This document shows positions 6,036-13,931 of a stretch of 21,819 nt of DNA, one piece after another. Each line of letters begins with the position of its first letter. Position 1 is the stretch's first letter. The DNA is taken from assembly GCA_910579675.1 (NCBI GenBank), contig CAJTUF010000030.1:1-21819 (forward strand). The letters run 5' to 3'. Source of the stretch: an uncultured Muribaculaceae bacterium. GTDB lineage: Bacteria; Bacteroidota; Bacteroidia; Bacteroidales; Muribaculaceae. The position numbers were made by a program, and so were the translations under genes. A model generated the notes under the pieces. That model was not told the DNA's origin and searched no databases. It worked only from the letters and a program-made list of their open reading frames with translations.

Positions 6036-7535
6036 ATGAAGCTAAGCCTCCCAATAAGCATCCTTCTCTCCCTTCTCACTCTCGGTCTGTTTCCCGCATG
6101 CAACAGCGACGACCAGAATGAGGTGTGGATCGAGCTGGCCTACAACAATCTGAGTGTCACATCGTTCAAGCTCAACCAAGACGATTCCGTCCTGGCCCAT
6201 CTCGATACAGTATTTTTCTCTATCGACCTCACCAATGCCCGCATCTTCAACGCCGATTCGCTGCCCAAAGGCACCGATATCCATGCGCTGACAGTGAGCA
6301 TAGGCCTCCCCACCGTGAGCCGTGCCATGATTTATTTCGATGGCAAAGAGGGCCGCGACTCGGTAGACTATCTCGAAAACTCGACCGACACCATCGACTT
6401 CTCGCGCGGTCCCGCCACCCTCAGCATCACCACCTACGACGGCCAGCTGAGCCGCGACTACAGCATAGGCATCAACGTGCATCTTCAGGATCCCGACTCA
6501 CTCGCCTGGGGCAGCACCGCCATGCGTGCGCTCCCCTCGGCCCTCGACGCCCCCAAGTCGGCCCGCATGGTTGAGCTCGACGGCACATTCTATTGCCTCA
6601 CCGCCTCTGCTTCGGGCGCGTCGATAGCCTCTGCCTCGAATATCGAAGGCGACTGGACATCCAAGAGCACCACCCTGCCTCAGGGCGCCGACATCAACTC
6701 GCTTACCGCCGCCCCTTCGGGCCTCTATATCACCGACTCATCCCATCGCCTCCACAACTCGACCGACGGCGGACTCACATGGACCGCCACCGGCGCCTCG
6801 ATGAGCCATATCTACGGCGCATATGGCGATGAAGTGATAGGCTGTCTGCGCCGTGCCGATGGCTCTTATGTGCAGATTTCCTACCCTTCGGCTACCGATC
6901 CCGCCACCGCGACAGCCCTCCCCGAAGGCTGCCCCGTGGAAGGCACCTCGGCTCTTATGGTCTATTCCACCGAATGGTCGTATGAGCTCACCGCCATCAC
7001 CACCGGCGGACGCAGCGCCGACGGCACCCCGACCGGCGCCTCGTGGGGCTACGACGGACGTCGCTGGATGAATGTGTCGCTTGCGCCCGGCGCAGCCCGC
7101 TCGGGCATGAGTGTTGTGGCCTATACCGGCTACCGCAACGAAGGCTTCTGGGATGTCAAGCCATATGAAGTGTTTCTCGCATTCGGCGGTATGACCGCCG
7201 ACGGCAAAGTGTCAAACGAGATGTGGATCTCATTTGACCGCGGCCTCCACTGGACCCAGGGCCGGGAGTCGATCCAGCTCCCAGAATTTATCCCCGCGCT
7301 CCACGGCGCCTCAGCCATAGTGGCCGACCAGACCCTCACGTCCACCATGCTGTCCTCCCGTTCGCGCCTATGGAAAGACTATCCCGACGCACCGCTCCCC
7401 TCGCGCGCCTCGATCGACACCTCCTGGACCTGTCCGTATATCTATATAGCCGGAGGCTACACAGCATCGGGCGCCCTCAGCCCCTCTATTTGGCGCGGTG
7501 CCATCAACCGACTCACCTATCGCCCCCTCTTCTGA
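6036..7535 (+). CDS. Lipoprotein of the DUF6242 type, with Asp-box/Kelch-like repeats
   Basis: This 499-residue protein starts with a lipoprotein signal: a charged start, hydrophobic core and lipobox FPAC with the lipidated Cys22, followed by NSDD, so it probably ends up in an outer-membrane leaflet. Residues about 30-155 look like an all-beta N-terminal domain. Residues about 160-499 look like a beta-propeller: STDGGLTWT at 242-250 and SFDRGLHW at 399-406 are Asp-box (BNR)-like, and LAFGGMTADGKVSNEMW and YIAGGYTASGALSPSIW near 381 and 470 are Kelch-like. I recognise it as the Bacteroidales lipoprotein usually called DUF6242, found before DUF6089 and uppS; no function is known to me. It is probably first in an operon reaching bamA, which suggests an envelope role. 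Confidence 0.75.
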   Translation: MKLSLPISILLSLLTLGLFPACNSDDQNEVWIELAYNNLSVTSFKLNQDDSVLAHLDTVFFSIDLTNARIFNADSLPKGTDIHALTVSIGLPTVSRAMIYFDGKEGRDSVDYLENSTDTIDFSRGPATLSITTYDGQLSRDYSIGINVHLQDPDSLAWGSTAMRALPSALDAPKSARMVELDGTFYCLTASASGASIASASNIEGDWTSKSTTLPQGADINSLTAAPSGLYITDSSHRLHNSTDGGLTWTATGASMSHIYGAYGDEVIGCLRRADGSYVQISYPSATDPATATALPEGCPVEGTSALMVYSTEWSYELTAITTGGRSADGTPTGASWGYDGRRWMNVSLAPGAARSGMSVVAYTGYRNEGFWDVKPYEVFLAFGGMTADGKVSNEMWISFDRGLHWTQGRESIQLPEFIPALHGASAIVADQTLTSTMLSSRSRLWKDYPDAPLPSRASIDTSWTCPYIYIAGGYTASGALSPSIWRGAINRLTYRPLF

Positions 7536-7551
7536 TCCCCTCGCCCAAGCA

Positions 7552-8244
7552 GTGAAACGCCATCTTCTCGCCATCGCCGCCGCACTTGTCCTTGCCGCTA
7601 CTCCGGTCAAGGGCCAAGCCGACATATCCGACTCCTACCGGTTTGATATCGGTGGCGGCATAGGCATGAGCGGCTATCTGGGCGATGCCAACGGAAGCAA
7701 CATATTTCATAAGCCGGGCTTCGCAGCCAATCTGCAGGGACGCTACCTGTTCAACGAGCGCACCGCCATCCGCGCCCAGCTCACCGGCATGAGCCTCAGC
7801 GGCTCTACCGCCGACTTCGACAATTATCTTCCCGGCGGACGCGACTACTCATTCAGCGCCTTTGCCGCCGACCTCTCCGTCAGGGGCGAATTCAACTTCT
7901 TCCCCTACGGAATCGGCGAGACATACCGCAGACTGCGCCGCTTCACCCCCTTTCTGGCCATAGGGCTCGGCGCCACAGTGTCGAGCTGCGGCGGCTTCAC
8001 CGCCGGAGCCCTCTCGCTGCCTATGACAGCCGGCATCAAGTACAAGATCAGCCGCAGGCTCAATCTTATCGCCGACTTCACCATGACCAAGGTGTTTGGC
8101 GACAAGCTCGACGGCGCCGAGCTGGCCGATCTCACCACAATTAAAAGCAGTTTCATAAAAAATACCGACTGGCACTCCGCAATCCAGGTATCGCTCTCCT
8201 ATGAGTTCGGGCCCCGGTGTGTGGTGTGCAACCGTAAAGACTAA
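7552..8244 (+). CDS. DUF6089 outer-membrane beta-barrel protein
   Basis: This 230-residue protein has a signal peptide (VKRHLLAIAAALVLAATP...GQA) and then alternating beta-strands typical of a small 8-strand-like outer-membrane barrel: YRFDIGGGIGMSGYLGDAN, GEFNFFPYGIGE, TPFLAIGLGA, GIKYKISRRLNLIADFTM. The C-terminus SYEFGPRCVVCNRKD is characteristic of DUF6089. I chose GTG at 7552, 17 nt after the lipoprotein stop, because it sits directly before the signal peptide. An ATG at 7498 would add 18 residues in front of the signal and overlap the lipoprotein gene by 38 bp. It precedes uppS by 16 nt. The function is unknown; the constant position before uppS and bamA suggests outer-membrane assembly or sensing. 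Confidence 0.85.
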   Translation: MKRHLLAIAAALVLAATPVKGQADISDSYRFDIGGGIGMSGYLGDANGSNIFHKPGFAANLQGRYLFNERTAIRAQLTGMSLSGSTADFDNYLPGGRDYSFSAFAADLSVRGEFNFFPYGIGETYRRLRRFTPFLAIGLGATVSSCGGFTAGALSLPMTAGIKYKISRRLNLIADFTMTKVFGDKLDGAELADLTTIKSSFIKNTDWHSAIQVSLSYEFGPRCVVCNRKD

Positions 8245-8260
8245 TCTCCTCACTCCCGCC

Positions 8261-9046
8261 ATGACCCAGCAGACGCCATCGTCACCGAAACAGCAAGCGA
8301 GAACACCGCGCCATGTGGCCATCATCATGGATGGCAACGGGCGCTGGGCCACCATGCGCGGTCTTGACCGCTCGGCCGGCCATGTGGAAGGGGTCAACAC
8401 CGTGAGACGCATCACCGAAGCCGCCTCGCGCGCAGGCATTGACTACCTTACGCTCTACACCTTTTCCACCGAAAACTGGAACCGCCCCGCCGAAGAGGTT
8501 GAGGCCCTGATGCATCTTATCGTGCTGGCCATAGAGCGCGAGACCCCCGACCTGATACGCAACAATGTGAGGCTCGAGGTGATAGGTGATCGCTCGCGCG
8601 TGCCCGCCGACGTCAACGAGCGCCTCGACGCCTGTCGTCGCGCCACGGCCTCCTGCACCGGCCTGACCCTCGTACTGGCCATAAGTTACTCGTCGCGGTG
8701 GGAGATCACCGAAGCCGCCCGCGCTTTGGCCCGCGAAGCCGCCGCAGGCACCCTCGACCCCGGCTCCATCACCCCCGACGATATAGCCCGGCGCCTCACC
8801 ACCGCCGCGATGCCCGATCCCGACCTGGTGATACGCACCGGCGGTGATATGAGGCTGAGCAACTTCCTGCTGTGGCAGGCCGCCTATGCCGAGCTGTATG
8901 TCACCCCCACATTCTGGCCCGACTTCAGCGAGAGCGACTTTGCCGCCGCTCTCGACCACTATGGTCACCGCGAGCGCCGCTACGGCCTCACCTCGGCTCA
9001 GGTGAGCGGTGCCACCCCCGATCCTTCGTCACCCCTTCTCCCGTAA
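8261..9046 (+). CDS. uppS: Isoprenyl transferase (undecaprenyl diphosphate synthase)
   Basis: UppS adds isopentenyl units in cis to farnesyl diphosphate, making the C55 lipid carrier for peptidoglycan and glycans. The 261-residue protein has HVAIIMDGNGRWA with the catalytic Asp24, TLYTFSTENWNRP (64-76), SYSSRWEI (142-149) and DPDLVIRTGGDMRLSNFLLW (186-205), in the family order. The usual YGGR motif is YSSR here, which I believe is normal in Bacteroidales. The ATG at 8261 follows the DUF6089 stop by 16 nt; in-frame starts upstream lie inside that gene. A short Pro/Ser tail ends the protein. It probably shares a transcript with bamA, 36 nt downstream. Confidence 0.95.
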   Translation: MTQQTPSSPKQQARTPRHVAIIMDGNGRWATMRGLDRSAGHVEGVNTVRRITEAASRAGIDYLTLYTFSTENWNRPAEEVEALMHLIVLAIERETPDLIRNNVRLEVIGDRSRVPADVNERLDACRRATASCTGLTLVLAISYSSRWEITEAARALAREAAAGTLDPGSITPDDIARRLTTAAMPDPDLVIRTGGDMRLSNFLLWQAAYAELYVTPTFWPDFSESDFAAALDHYGHRERRYGLTSAQVSGATPDPSSPLLP

Positions 9047-9082
9047 TATCTCTCCGTCAATAAGCCCATTCATCACATCGAT

Positions 9083-11722
9083 ATGCTCAACAAGCTTGCA
9101 ATAATTCTCTCCTCAGCACTCTTGCTTATCTTTGCCATGGCCCCCGGTGCCCTGGCCCAGTTGCCTGCCGATACCATCTACAATCCCAAAGTCAACTTCA
9201 CCGGCATCCCGTCGACCTACGAGGTGGCCGGCATCACTGTTGACGGCGCCGACAACTACGAGCCCCACATCATCATAGGCTATTCAGGCCTCAAGGTGGG
9301 GGAGCGTATCGAGATTCCCGGAACGGCCCTGACCAATGCCTCCAAGCGACTCTGGAACCAGCGCCTCTTCTCGCAGGTGCGCATCGAGGTCGACAAGATA
9401 GCGGGCGACAAGGCTTGGCTCTCCATCCATCTGCGTCAGCAGCCGCGTATATCCAAGATTACTTACAACGGCACCAAGAAGGGTGAGCGCGAAGACCTGC
9501 AGGAGCGCCTTCAACTCCAGCCCGGCCAGCAGATCACCCAGAATGTGATAAACCGAGCAGAGCTCATCATCAAGAAGTATTTCGACGACAAGGGCTTTGG
9601 CAATGCCGACGTGGTGATCTCGCTCCACGACGACCTCTCCAATCCCAACTGCGTCTTTGTCGATATCAATGTCGACAAGCACGACAAGATCAAGGTGCAC
9701 AAGATCTATATCGACGGCAACGAGGTGATGAGCGACAGGGCCCTCCAGCGAGTCATGAAAAAGACCAACGAGAAGGGAAATATCCTCAATCTCTTCCGAC
9801 AGAAAAAATTTGTCGAGAGCGACTACAACGACGACCTCAACCGCATCATCGAGCGATATAACGAAAAGGGCTACCGCGACGCCAAGATTCTGGCCGACTC
9901 CGTGGTGCCTTACGATGACAAATCTGTCGATGTGTACATCTCTCTCGAAGAGGGCCACAAATATTATATCCGCAACATCGAGTGGGTGGGCAACACCGTG
10001 TTTGAGACCGATATGCTCAATCAGGTGCTCGACATCGAGCCCGGTTCGGTCTATAATCAGAAGTTGCTCGAAAAGCGCACTCAGAGCGACGACGACGCCA
10101 TTGCCAATATCTATATGAACAATGGCTACCTCTTCTATCAGCTCCAGCCCAACGAAATCAATGTCGAAAACGACTCCATCACCCTTGAGATGGTGATGAT
10201 GGAGGGACCCAAGGCCAAGATCAACAATGTGATCATCAACGGCAACGACCGACTCTATGAGAAGGTGATCCGACGTGAGCTCCATGTGCGCCCCGGTCAG
10301 CTCTTCTCGCGTGAGGCTCTCATGCGCTCGGCACGCGAGATAGCACAGACAGGTCACTTCAACCCTGAAAACATGGATATCCAGCCGCTGCCCAATGAAG
10401 AAAACGGCACGGTCGACATCGAGTTCAATCTCGAAAGCAAAGCAAACGACCAGGTGGAGCTTTCGCTTGGTTGGGGTCAGACCGGCGTCATAGGCAAGGT
10501 TGCTCTGAAGTTCAGCAATTTCTCCATCAAAAACCTGCTCCATCCGTCGACCTACCGCGGAGTGATACCTCAGGGCGAGGGTCAGACATTCTCTATCTCG
10601 GCCCAGACCAACGCCCGCTACTATCAGCAATATGCCATATCGTTCCTCGATCCATGGTTTGGTGGCAAGCGCCCCAATGCTCTCAGCCTCTCGGCCTACT
10701 ATTCGCGCCAGACCGGTGTGAACTCAGCCTATTACAACCAGGCGTGGAGCAATGCAATGAACTACATGAACTCATTCTGGGGCTATGGCAACTATGGCTC
10801 GATCTACAATCAAGGGGCCTATAACAACACCTATGAAAACTCCTACGACCCCAACAAGGTGCTCCAGATGGTGGGGGTGACCGTCGGTCTCGGCAAGCGC
10901 CTCTCGTGGCCCGACGACTACTTCCAGTTCCAGGTCGACCTCTCCTACAACTGGTATTATCTCAAAAACTGGGATTACCTCTTCGACATGAACAACGGTA
11001 CATCGAACTCGCTGGTGCTCGGCCTCACCCTCTCCCGCTCGTCGATCGACAATCCGCTCTACACCCGCCGCGGCTCGCAGTTCTCGCTCAACCTCCAGCT
11101 CACACCTCCTGCATCGCTCTTCGGCAAGAAAAACTGGGAGCAGCTCTCAAAAGAGAACACACAGGAGGCAAAGCGCGAGATGTATCGCTGGATCGAATAC
11201 TGGAAGCTGCGTTTCCGCTCGCGCACCTACACCCCGCTGTTCAATGCCGACGGCACCTACACCCTCGTGCTCATGACCCGCGCCGATATAGGCCTCCTTG
11301 GCAGCTACAACAAGTGGCTCCGCAGCCCGTTTGAGACCTTCTATGTGGGTGGCGACGGCATGACAGGCAACTATCAGTATGCCACCGAGACCGTGGGCCT
11401 GCGAGGCTACGAAAACGGTGCTTTCACCCCATGGGGCCGCGAAGGCTACGCCTACACCCGCTTCGGCATGGAGCTCCACTTCCCCTTCATGCTCCAGACC
11501 TCTACCACCATCTATGGTCTCTGCTTTGTAGAGGCCGGTAATGCCTGGACTTCGGTGAGCCGCTTCAACCCATTTGACGTGAAGCGTTCGGCCGGTGCCG
11601 GTGTGCGCATCTTCCTCCCGATGGTCGGTATGATGGGTATCGACTGGGCCTATGGCTTCGACAAAGTATATGGAGAGCGTGGCGGAAGCCAGTTCCACTT
11701 TATCCTCGGTCAGGAGTTCTGA
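9083..11722 (+). CDS. bamA: Outer-membrane protein assembly factor BamA
   Basis: BamA folds and inserts beta-barrel proteins into the outer membrane. The 879-residue protein has a signal peptide with likely cleavage after Ala25 (ALA/Q), five POTRA-like units (about 45-119, 122-203, 204-290, 293-374, 377-452) and a C-terminal Omp85 barrel from about 457. The loop-6 motif is LRGY (Arg774), and the chain ends in a barrel-type terminal Phe (FILGQEF). An unusual feature is a 43-residue Tyr/Asn-rich stretch at 547-589 within the barrel, probably an extended surface loop. It is the last gene of the lipoprotein-DUF6089-uppS-bamA group and lies just before two skp genes, the chaperones that deliver its substrates. 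Confidence 0.95.
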   Translation: MLNKLAIILSSALLLIFAMAPGALAQLPADTIYNPKVNFTGIPSTYEVAGITVDGADNYEPHIIIGYSGLKVGERIEIPGTALTNASKRLWNQRLFSQVRIEVDKIAGDKAWLSIHLRQQPRISKITYNGTKKGEREDLQERLQLQPGQQITQNVINRAELIIKKYFDDKGFGNADVVISLHDDLSNPNCVFVDINVDKHDKIKVHKIYIDGNEVMSDRALQRVMKKTNEKGNILNLFRQKKFVESDYNDDLNRIIERYNEKGYRDAKILADSVVPYDDKSVDVYISLEEGHKYYIRNIEWVGNTVFETDMLNQVLDIEPGSVYNQKLLEKRTQSDDDAIANIYMNNGYLFYQLQPNEINVENDSITLEMVMMEGPKAKINNVIINGNDRLYEKVIRRELHVRPGQLFSREALMRSAREIAQTGHFNPENMDIQPLPNEENGTVDIEFNLESKANDQVELSLGWGQTGVIGKVALKFSNFSIKNLLHPSTYRGVIPQGEGQTFSISAQTNARYYQQYAISFLDPWFGGKRPNALSLSAYYSRQTGVNSAYYNQAWSNAMNYMNSFWGYGNYGSIYNQGAYNNTYENSYDPNKVLQMVGVTVGLGKRLSWPDDYFQFQVDLSYNWYYLKNWDYLFDMNNGTSNSLVLGLTLSRSSIDNPLYTRRGSQFSLNLQLTPPASLFGKKNWEQLSKENTQEAKREMYRWIEYWKLRFRSRTYTPLFNADGTYTLVLMTRADIGLLGSYNKWLRSPFETFYVGGDGMTGNYQYATETVGLRGYENGAFTPWGREGYAYTRFGMELHFPFMLQTSTTIYGLCFVEAGNAWTSVSRFNPFDVKRSAGAGVRIFLPMVGMMGIDWAYGFDKVYGERGGSQFHFILGQEF

Positions 11723-11763
11723 CGAGAAGCATAGTCCCGCCGCCGCTCCTTCAGCTCCTTACT

Positions 11764-11795
11764 TCATGCCGCGATTAAACTTTTTCGCGGCATGA
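11764..11795 (+). terminator. Hairpin after bamA
   Basis: TCATGCCGCGA and TCGCGGCATGA form an 11-bp perfect stem around a 10-nt T-rich loop, 41 nt after the bamA stop. There is no U-run after it. It could be a weak terminator or a processing/stability element separating bamA from the skp genes. Confidence 0.5.
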
Positions 11796-11877
11796 TTGTC
11801 AATACTAATGTTGACTCTATTCTCAGATTCTCAATCCTCTTATCAACCACATCCTATCCCCCCCCTTACCTATCGAG

Positions 11878-12393
11878 ATGAAAAAGATCATATTGCTGCT
11901 CGCAGCCGTGGTGGCCACCGCTCTCGGAGCTTCGGCCCAGAAGTTTGCCCTTGTCGACATGGAATATGTCCTCGCCAATATACCTGCCTATGAGATGGCC
12001 AATGAGCAATTGAGCCAGATCTCCCAGCGCTGGCAGAAAGAGGTGGAAGCCAAGCAGGCTGAAGCCGAGACCCTCTATAAGAATTATCAGACCGCCATGG
12101 TGTTTCTGACCGACGAGCAGAAGAAACAGCATGAGGAAGCTATAGTGGCTAAGGAGAAGGAGGCTATGGATCTCCGCAACAAATATTTTGGACCGGAGGG
12201 CGAGCTCTATAAGAAGCGTCAGAGCCTCATGCAGCCCATTCAGGAAGATGTCTACAACGCCGTCAAAGCGGTGTCGGAGCAGCGCGGCTACCAGTGCATA
12301 TTCGACCGTGCCTCGTCGAGCGACATCATTTTTGCCTCGCCGAGGATAGATATATCCAATGAAGTACTCGAGCGCTTGGGTTATTCCAAATAA
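11878..12393 (+). CDS. Skp/OmpH family periplasmic chaperone (first copy)
   Basis: This 171-residue periplasmic protein likely holds unfolded outer-membrane proteins on the way to BamA. It has a signal peptide cleaved after Ala20 (ASA/Q), then QKFALVDMEYVLANIPAYEMA, the usual OmpH opening. A long charged coiled-coil follows (about 45-125, rich in Glu, Lys and Gln), then a return segment QRGYQCIFDRASSSDIIFASPRIDISNEVLERLGY. Family length is normal. The second copy lies 109 nt downstream and differs clearly in the coiled-coil, so this is an old duplication. A -7-like TAATGTTG (11806-11813, one mismatch) lies upstream, but I do not call it a promoter. Confidence 0.9.
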   Translation: MKKIILLLAAVVATALGASAQKFALVDMEYVLANIPAYEMANEQLSQISQRWQKEVEAKQAEAETLYKNYQTAMVFLTDEQKKQHEEAIVAKEKEAMDLRNKYFGPEGELYKKRQSLMQPIQEDVYNAVKAVSEQRGYQCIFDRASSSDIIFASPRIDISNEVLERLGYSK

Positions 12394-12407
12394 AAATCGT
12401 ATCTTTG
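12376..12407 (+). promoter_or_regulatory. Promoter of the second skp gene
   Basis: TTG at 12376-12378 (inside the end of the first skp gene) is followed after 21 nt by TATCTTTG at 12400-12407, a full TAnnTTTG match just after the stop codon. It would give a leader of about 90 nt, which contains a small CGCC-GAGC-GGCG hairpin. Confidence 0.6.
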
Positions 12408-12502
12408 CACCCGCGCCTGCCCAGTGGCTTCAGTCGCCGAGCGGCGCAGTGTGAAATCATAGTAAAACAATCAATACCAATCCCTCTCCACTCATACAAA
12501 CC

Positions 12503-12994
12503 ATGATCAAAAGACTTATCCTCGCATTCCTCATTGCCCTTCCCTCAATGGCTTTCGCCCAGAAATTCGGTGTTGTCAACACCGAGAGTGTTGTAAGCGC
12601 TCTTCCCGAGTATAAGGAGATGCAGGCCACCTACGAAGCTTCAGCCAAAAAGCTCCAGGACGAGTATGACAACCTCCGCGAAAAGTTCCAGAAGGAATTC
12701 AACGAATATCAGGCAATGCCCGAAGATACCCCCAACTCCATCAAGGAGCGCCGCACTCAGGAACTTCAGGAGCTCGACCAGAAGATCCAGCAGTTTAGCC
12801 TCAATGCTCAGAACGAGCTTCAGCAGACTCAGCAGCGTCTGCTCCAGCCCATCATGGAGCGTGTTCGTACAGCCATCCAGACTGTGGGTCAGGAGGGCAG
12901 CTTCACTATGATCTTTGAAAACACAATGCCCGTTTATACCGGAACCGATGCTGTGGACGTTACCCCTCAGGTGCGCACCAAGCTCGGTATCTGA
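12503..12994 (+). CDS. Skp/OmpH family periplasmic chaperone (second copy)
   Basis: This 163-residue protein has a signal peptide cleaved after Ala19 (AFA/Q), the opening QKFGVVNTESVVSALPEYKEMQ, a Glu/Gln/Lys-rich coiled-coil (about 45-125) and a closing segment containing FTMIFENTMPVYTGTDAVDVTPQVRTKLGI. This is the standard OmpH layout. Its own promoter at 12376-12407 and a U-rich terminator at 13032-13077 bracket it, so it can be expressed separately from the first copy. Probable role: periplasmic holdase for outer-membrane proteins, with the BamA encoded upstream as acceptor. Confidence 0.9.
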   Translation: MIKRLILAFLIALPSMAFAQKFGVVNTESVVSALPEYKEMQATYEASAKKLQDEYDNLREKFQKEFNEYQAMPEDTPNSIKERRTQELQELDQKIQQFSLNAQNELQQTQQRLLQPIMERVRTAIQTVGQEGSFTMIFENTMPVYTGTDAVDVTPQVRTKLGI

Positions 12995-13031
12995 TAATCC
13001 ACGGCACTGCAACCATATTTTTTTGTAGCGG

Positions 13032-13077
13032 CGCGCTTGTAAATCGCTTGTTGATTTATGAGCGCGTCATTTTTTTT
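13032..13077 (+). terminator. Intrinsic terminator after the second skp gene
   Basis: CGCGCTTGTAAATC (13032-13045) pairs with GATTTATGAGCGCG (13053-13066) over 14 positions, two of them G-U, with a 7-nt loop. An uninterrupted run of eight T (13070-13077) follows. It ends only 17 nt before the murI start. Confidence 0.85.
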
Positions 13078-13094
13078 AGGACAATCATAAGCCA

Positions 13095-13931
13095 ATGACC
13101 CTTTCATCAGCAGCCGGCCCGATAGGTGTGTTTGACTCAGGCTACGGCGGCCTTACCATCCTCAGCGCCATCCGCGAGCGGCTCCCCCGCTACGACTTTC
13201 TCTATTTGGGCGACAATGCCCGCGCTCCCTATGGCTCGCGGTCGTTCGACATTGTATATCGGTTTACTCTGGAGGCGGTCAGGGCTCTCTTCGACCGAGG
13301 ATGCCATCTGGTGATTCTTGCCTGCAACACAGCCTCAGCCAAGGCTCTTCGCTCGATCCAGCAGCGCGATCTGCCGCAGATCGACCCGTCGAGGAGGGTG
13401 CTTGGTGTGATACGTCCCACTGTGGAGGCGCTCGGGAGGCTCTCGGTCAATGGCAACATAGGCATCTTTGCCACACAAGGAACAGTGTCGAGCCGCAGCT
13501 ACGAGATGGAGATAGCCAAGCTCTATCCCGACTTCAAGGTCACCTCTATGGCGTGTCCGATGTGGGTGCCGTTGATAGAAAATGGCGAGGCCACCGACCC
13601 GGGAGCCGATTATTTTGTTGAGAAGTATGTAGGGCGCATGATGAGAGCCACCGAGGAGCAGGCCGATACCATTATCCTCGGGTGTACACATTATCCGCTG
13701 CTGTATCCCAAGATCCGCGCCGCTGTGCCATCGCATATCAGGGTGGTGAGTCAGGGTGCTATCGTGGCCGACAGTCTGGCCGACTATCTGGCCCGACATC
13801 CTGAAATTGACGCCCGCTGCCTCAAAAATGGCCGGTGTGAGTATCTTACTACTGAAAATCCCGAGAAGTTCGGTCAGTCGGCCGGATTGTTTCTCAACAA
13901 ACCCATAACAGCTAAAAAGATTATATTATGA
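13095..13931 (+). CDS. murI: Glutamate racemase
   Basis: MurI makes D-glutamate for peptidoglycan from L-glutamate, in the cytoplasm, without cofactor. The 278-residue protein shows IGVFDSGYGGLT with Asp14, YLGDNARAPYG (37-47), the catalytic Cys77 in ACNTAS, and the second catalytic Cys197 with His199 in GCTHYPLL. Length and order are normal. The ATG at 13095 directly precedes the conserved opening. It follows a strong terminator with no clear promoter between. It overlaps the metallopeptidase gene by 4 bp (ATGA), pointing to coupled translation. Confidence 0.95.
   Translation: MTLSSAAGPIGVFDSGYGGLTILSAIRERLPRYDFLYLGDNARAPYGSRSFDIVYRFTLEAVRALFDRGCHLVILACNTASAKALRSIQQRDLPQIDPSRRVLGVIRPTVEALGRLSVNGNIGIFATQGTVSSRSYEMEIAKLYPDFKVTSMACPMWVPLIENGEATDPGADYFVEKYVGRMMRATEEQADTIILGCTHYPLLYPKIRAAVPSHIRVVSQGAIVADSLADYLARHPEIDARCLKNGRCEYLTTENPEKFGQSAGLFLNKPITAKKIIL

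Noticed and set aside
5849..6103. 84-codon - strand frame between tRNA-Gln and the lipoprotein gene
   Set aside because: It overlaps the lipoprotein start and both divergent promoters and shows no family features.
7498..7551. Upstream ATG start for the DUF6089 gene
   Set aside because: It would put 18 mostly polar residues before the signal peptide and overlap the lipoprotein gene by 38 bp; GTG at 7552 fits better.
9284..10630. A 448-codon open frame on the - strand opposite bamA
   Set aside because: It is the complement of a strongly conserved BamA region; the translation is low-complexity Val/Asp/His-rich and has no recognisable motif.
11806..11813. TAATGTTG as promoter of the first skp gene
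   Set aside because: One mismatch in the key TTTG and no -33 element at the right distance.
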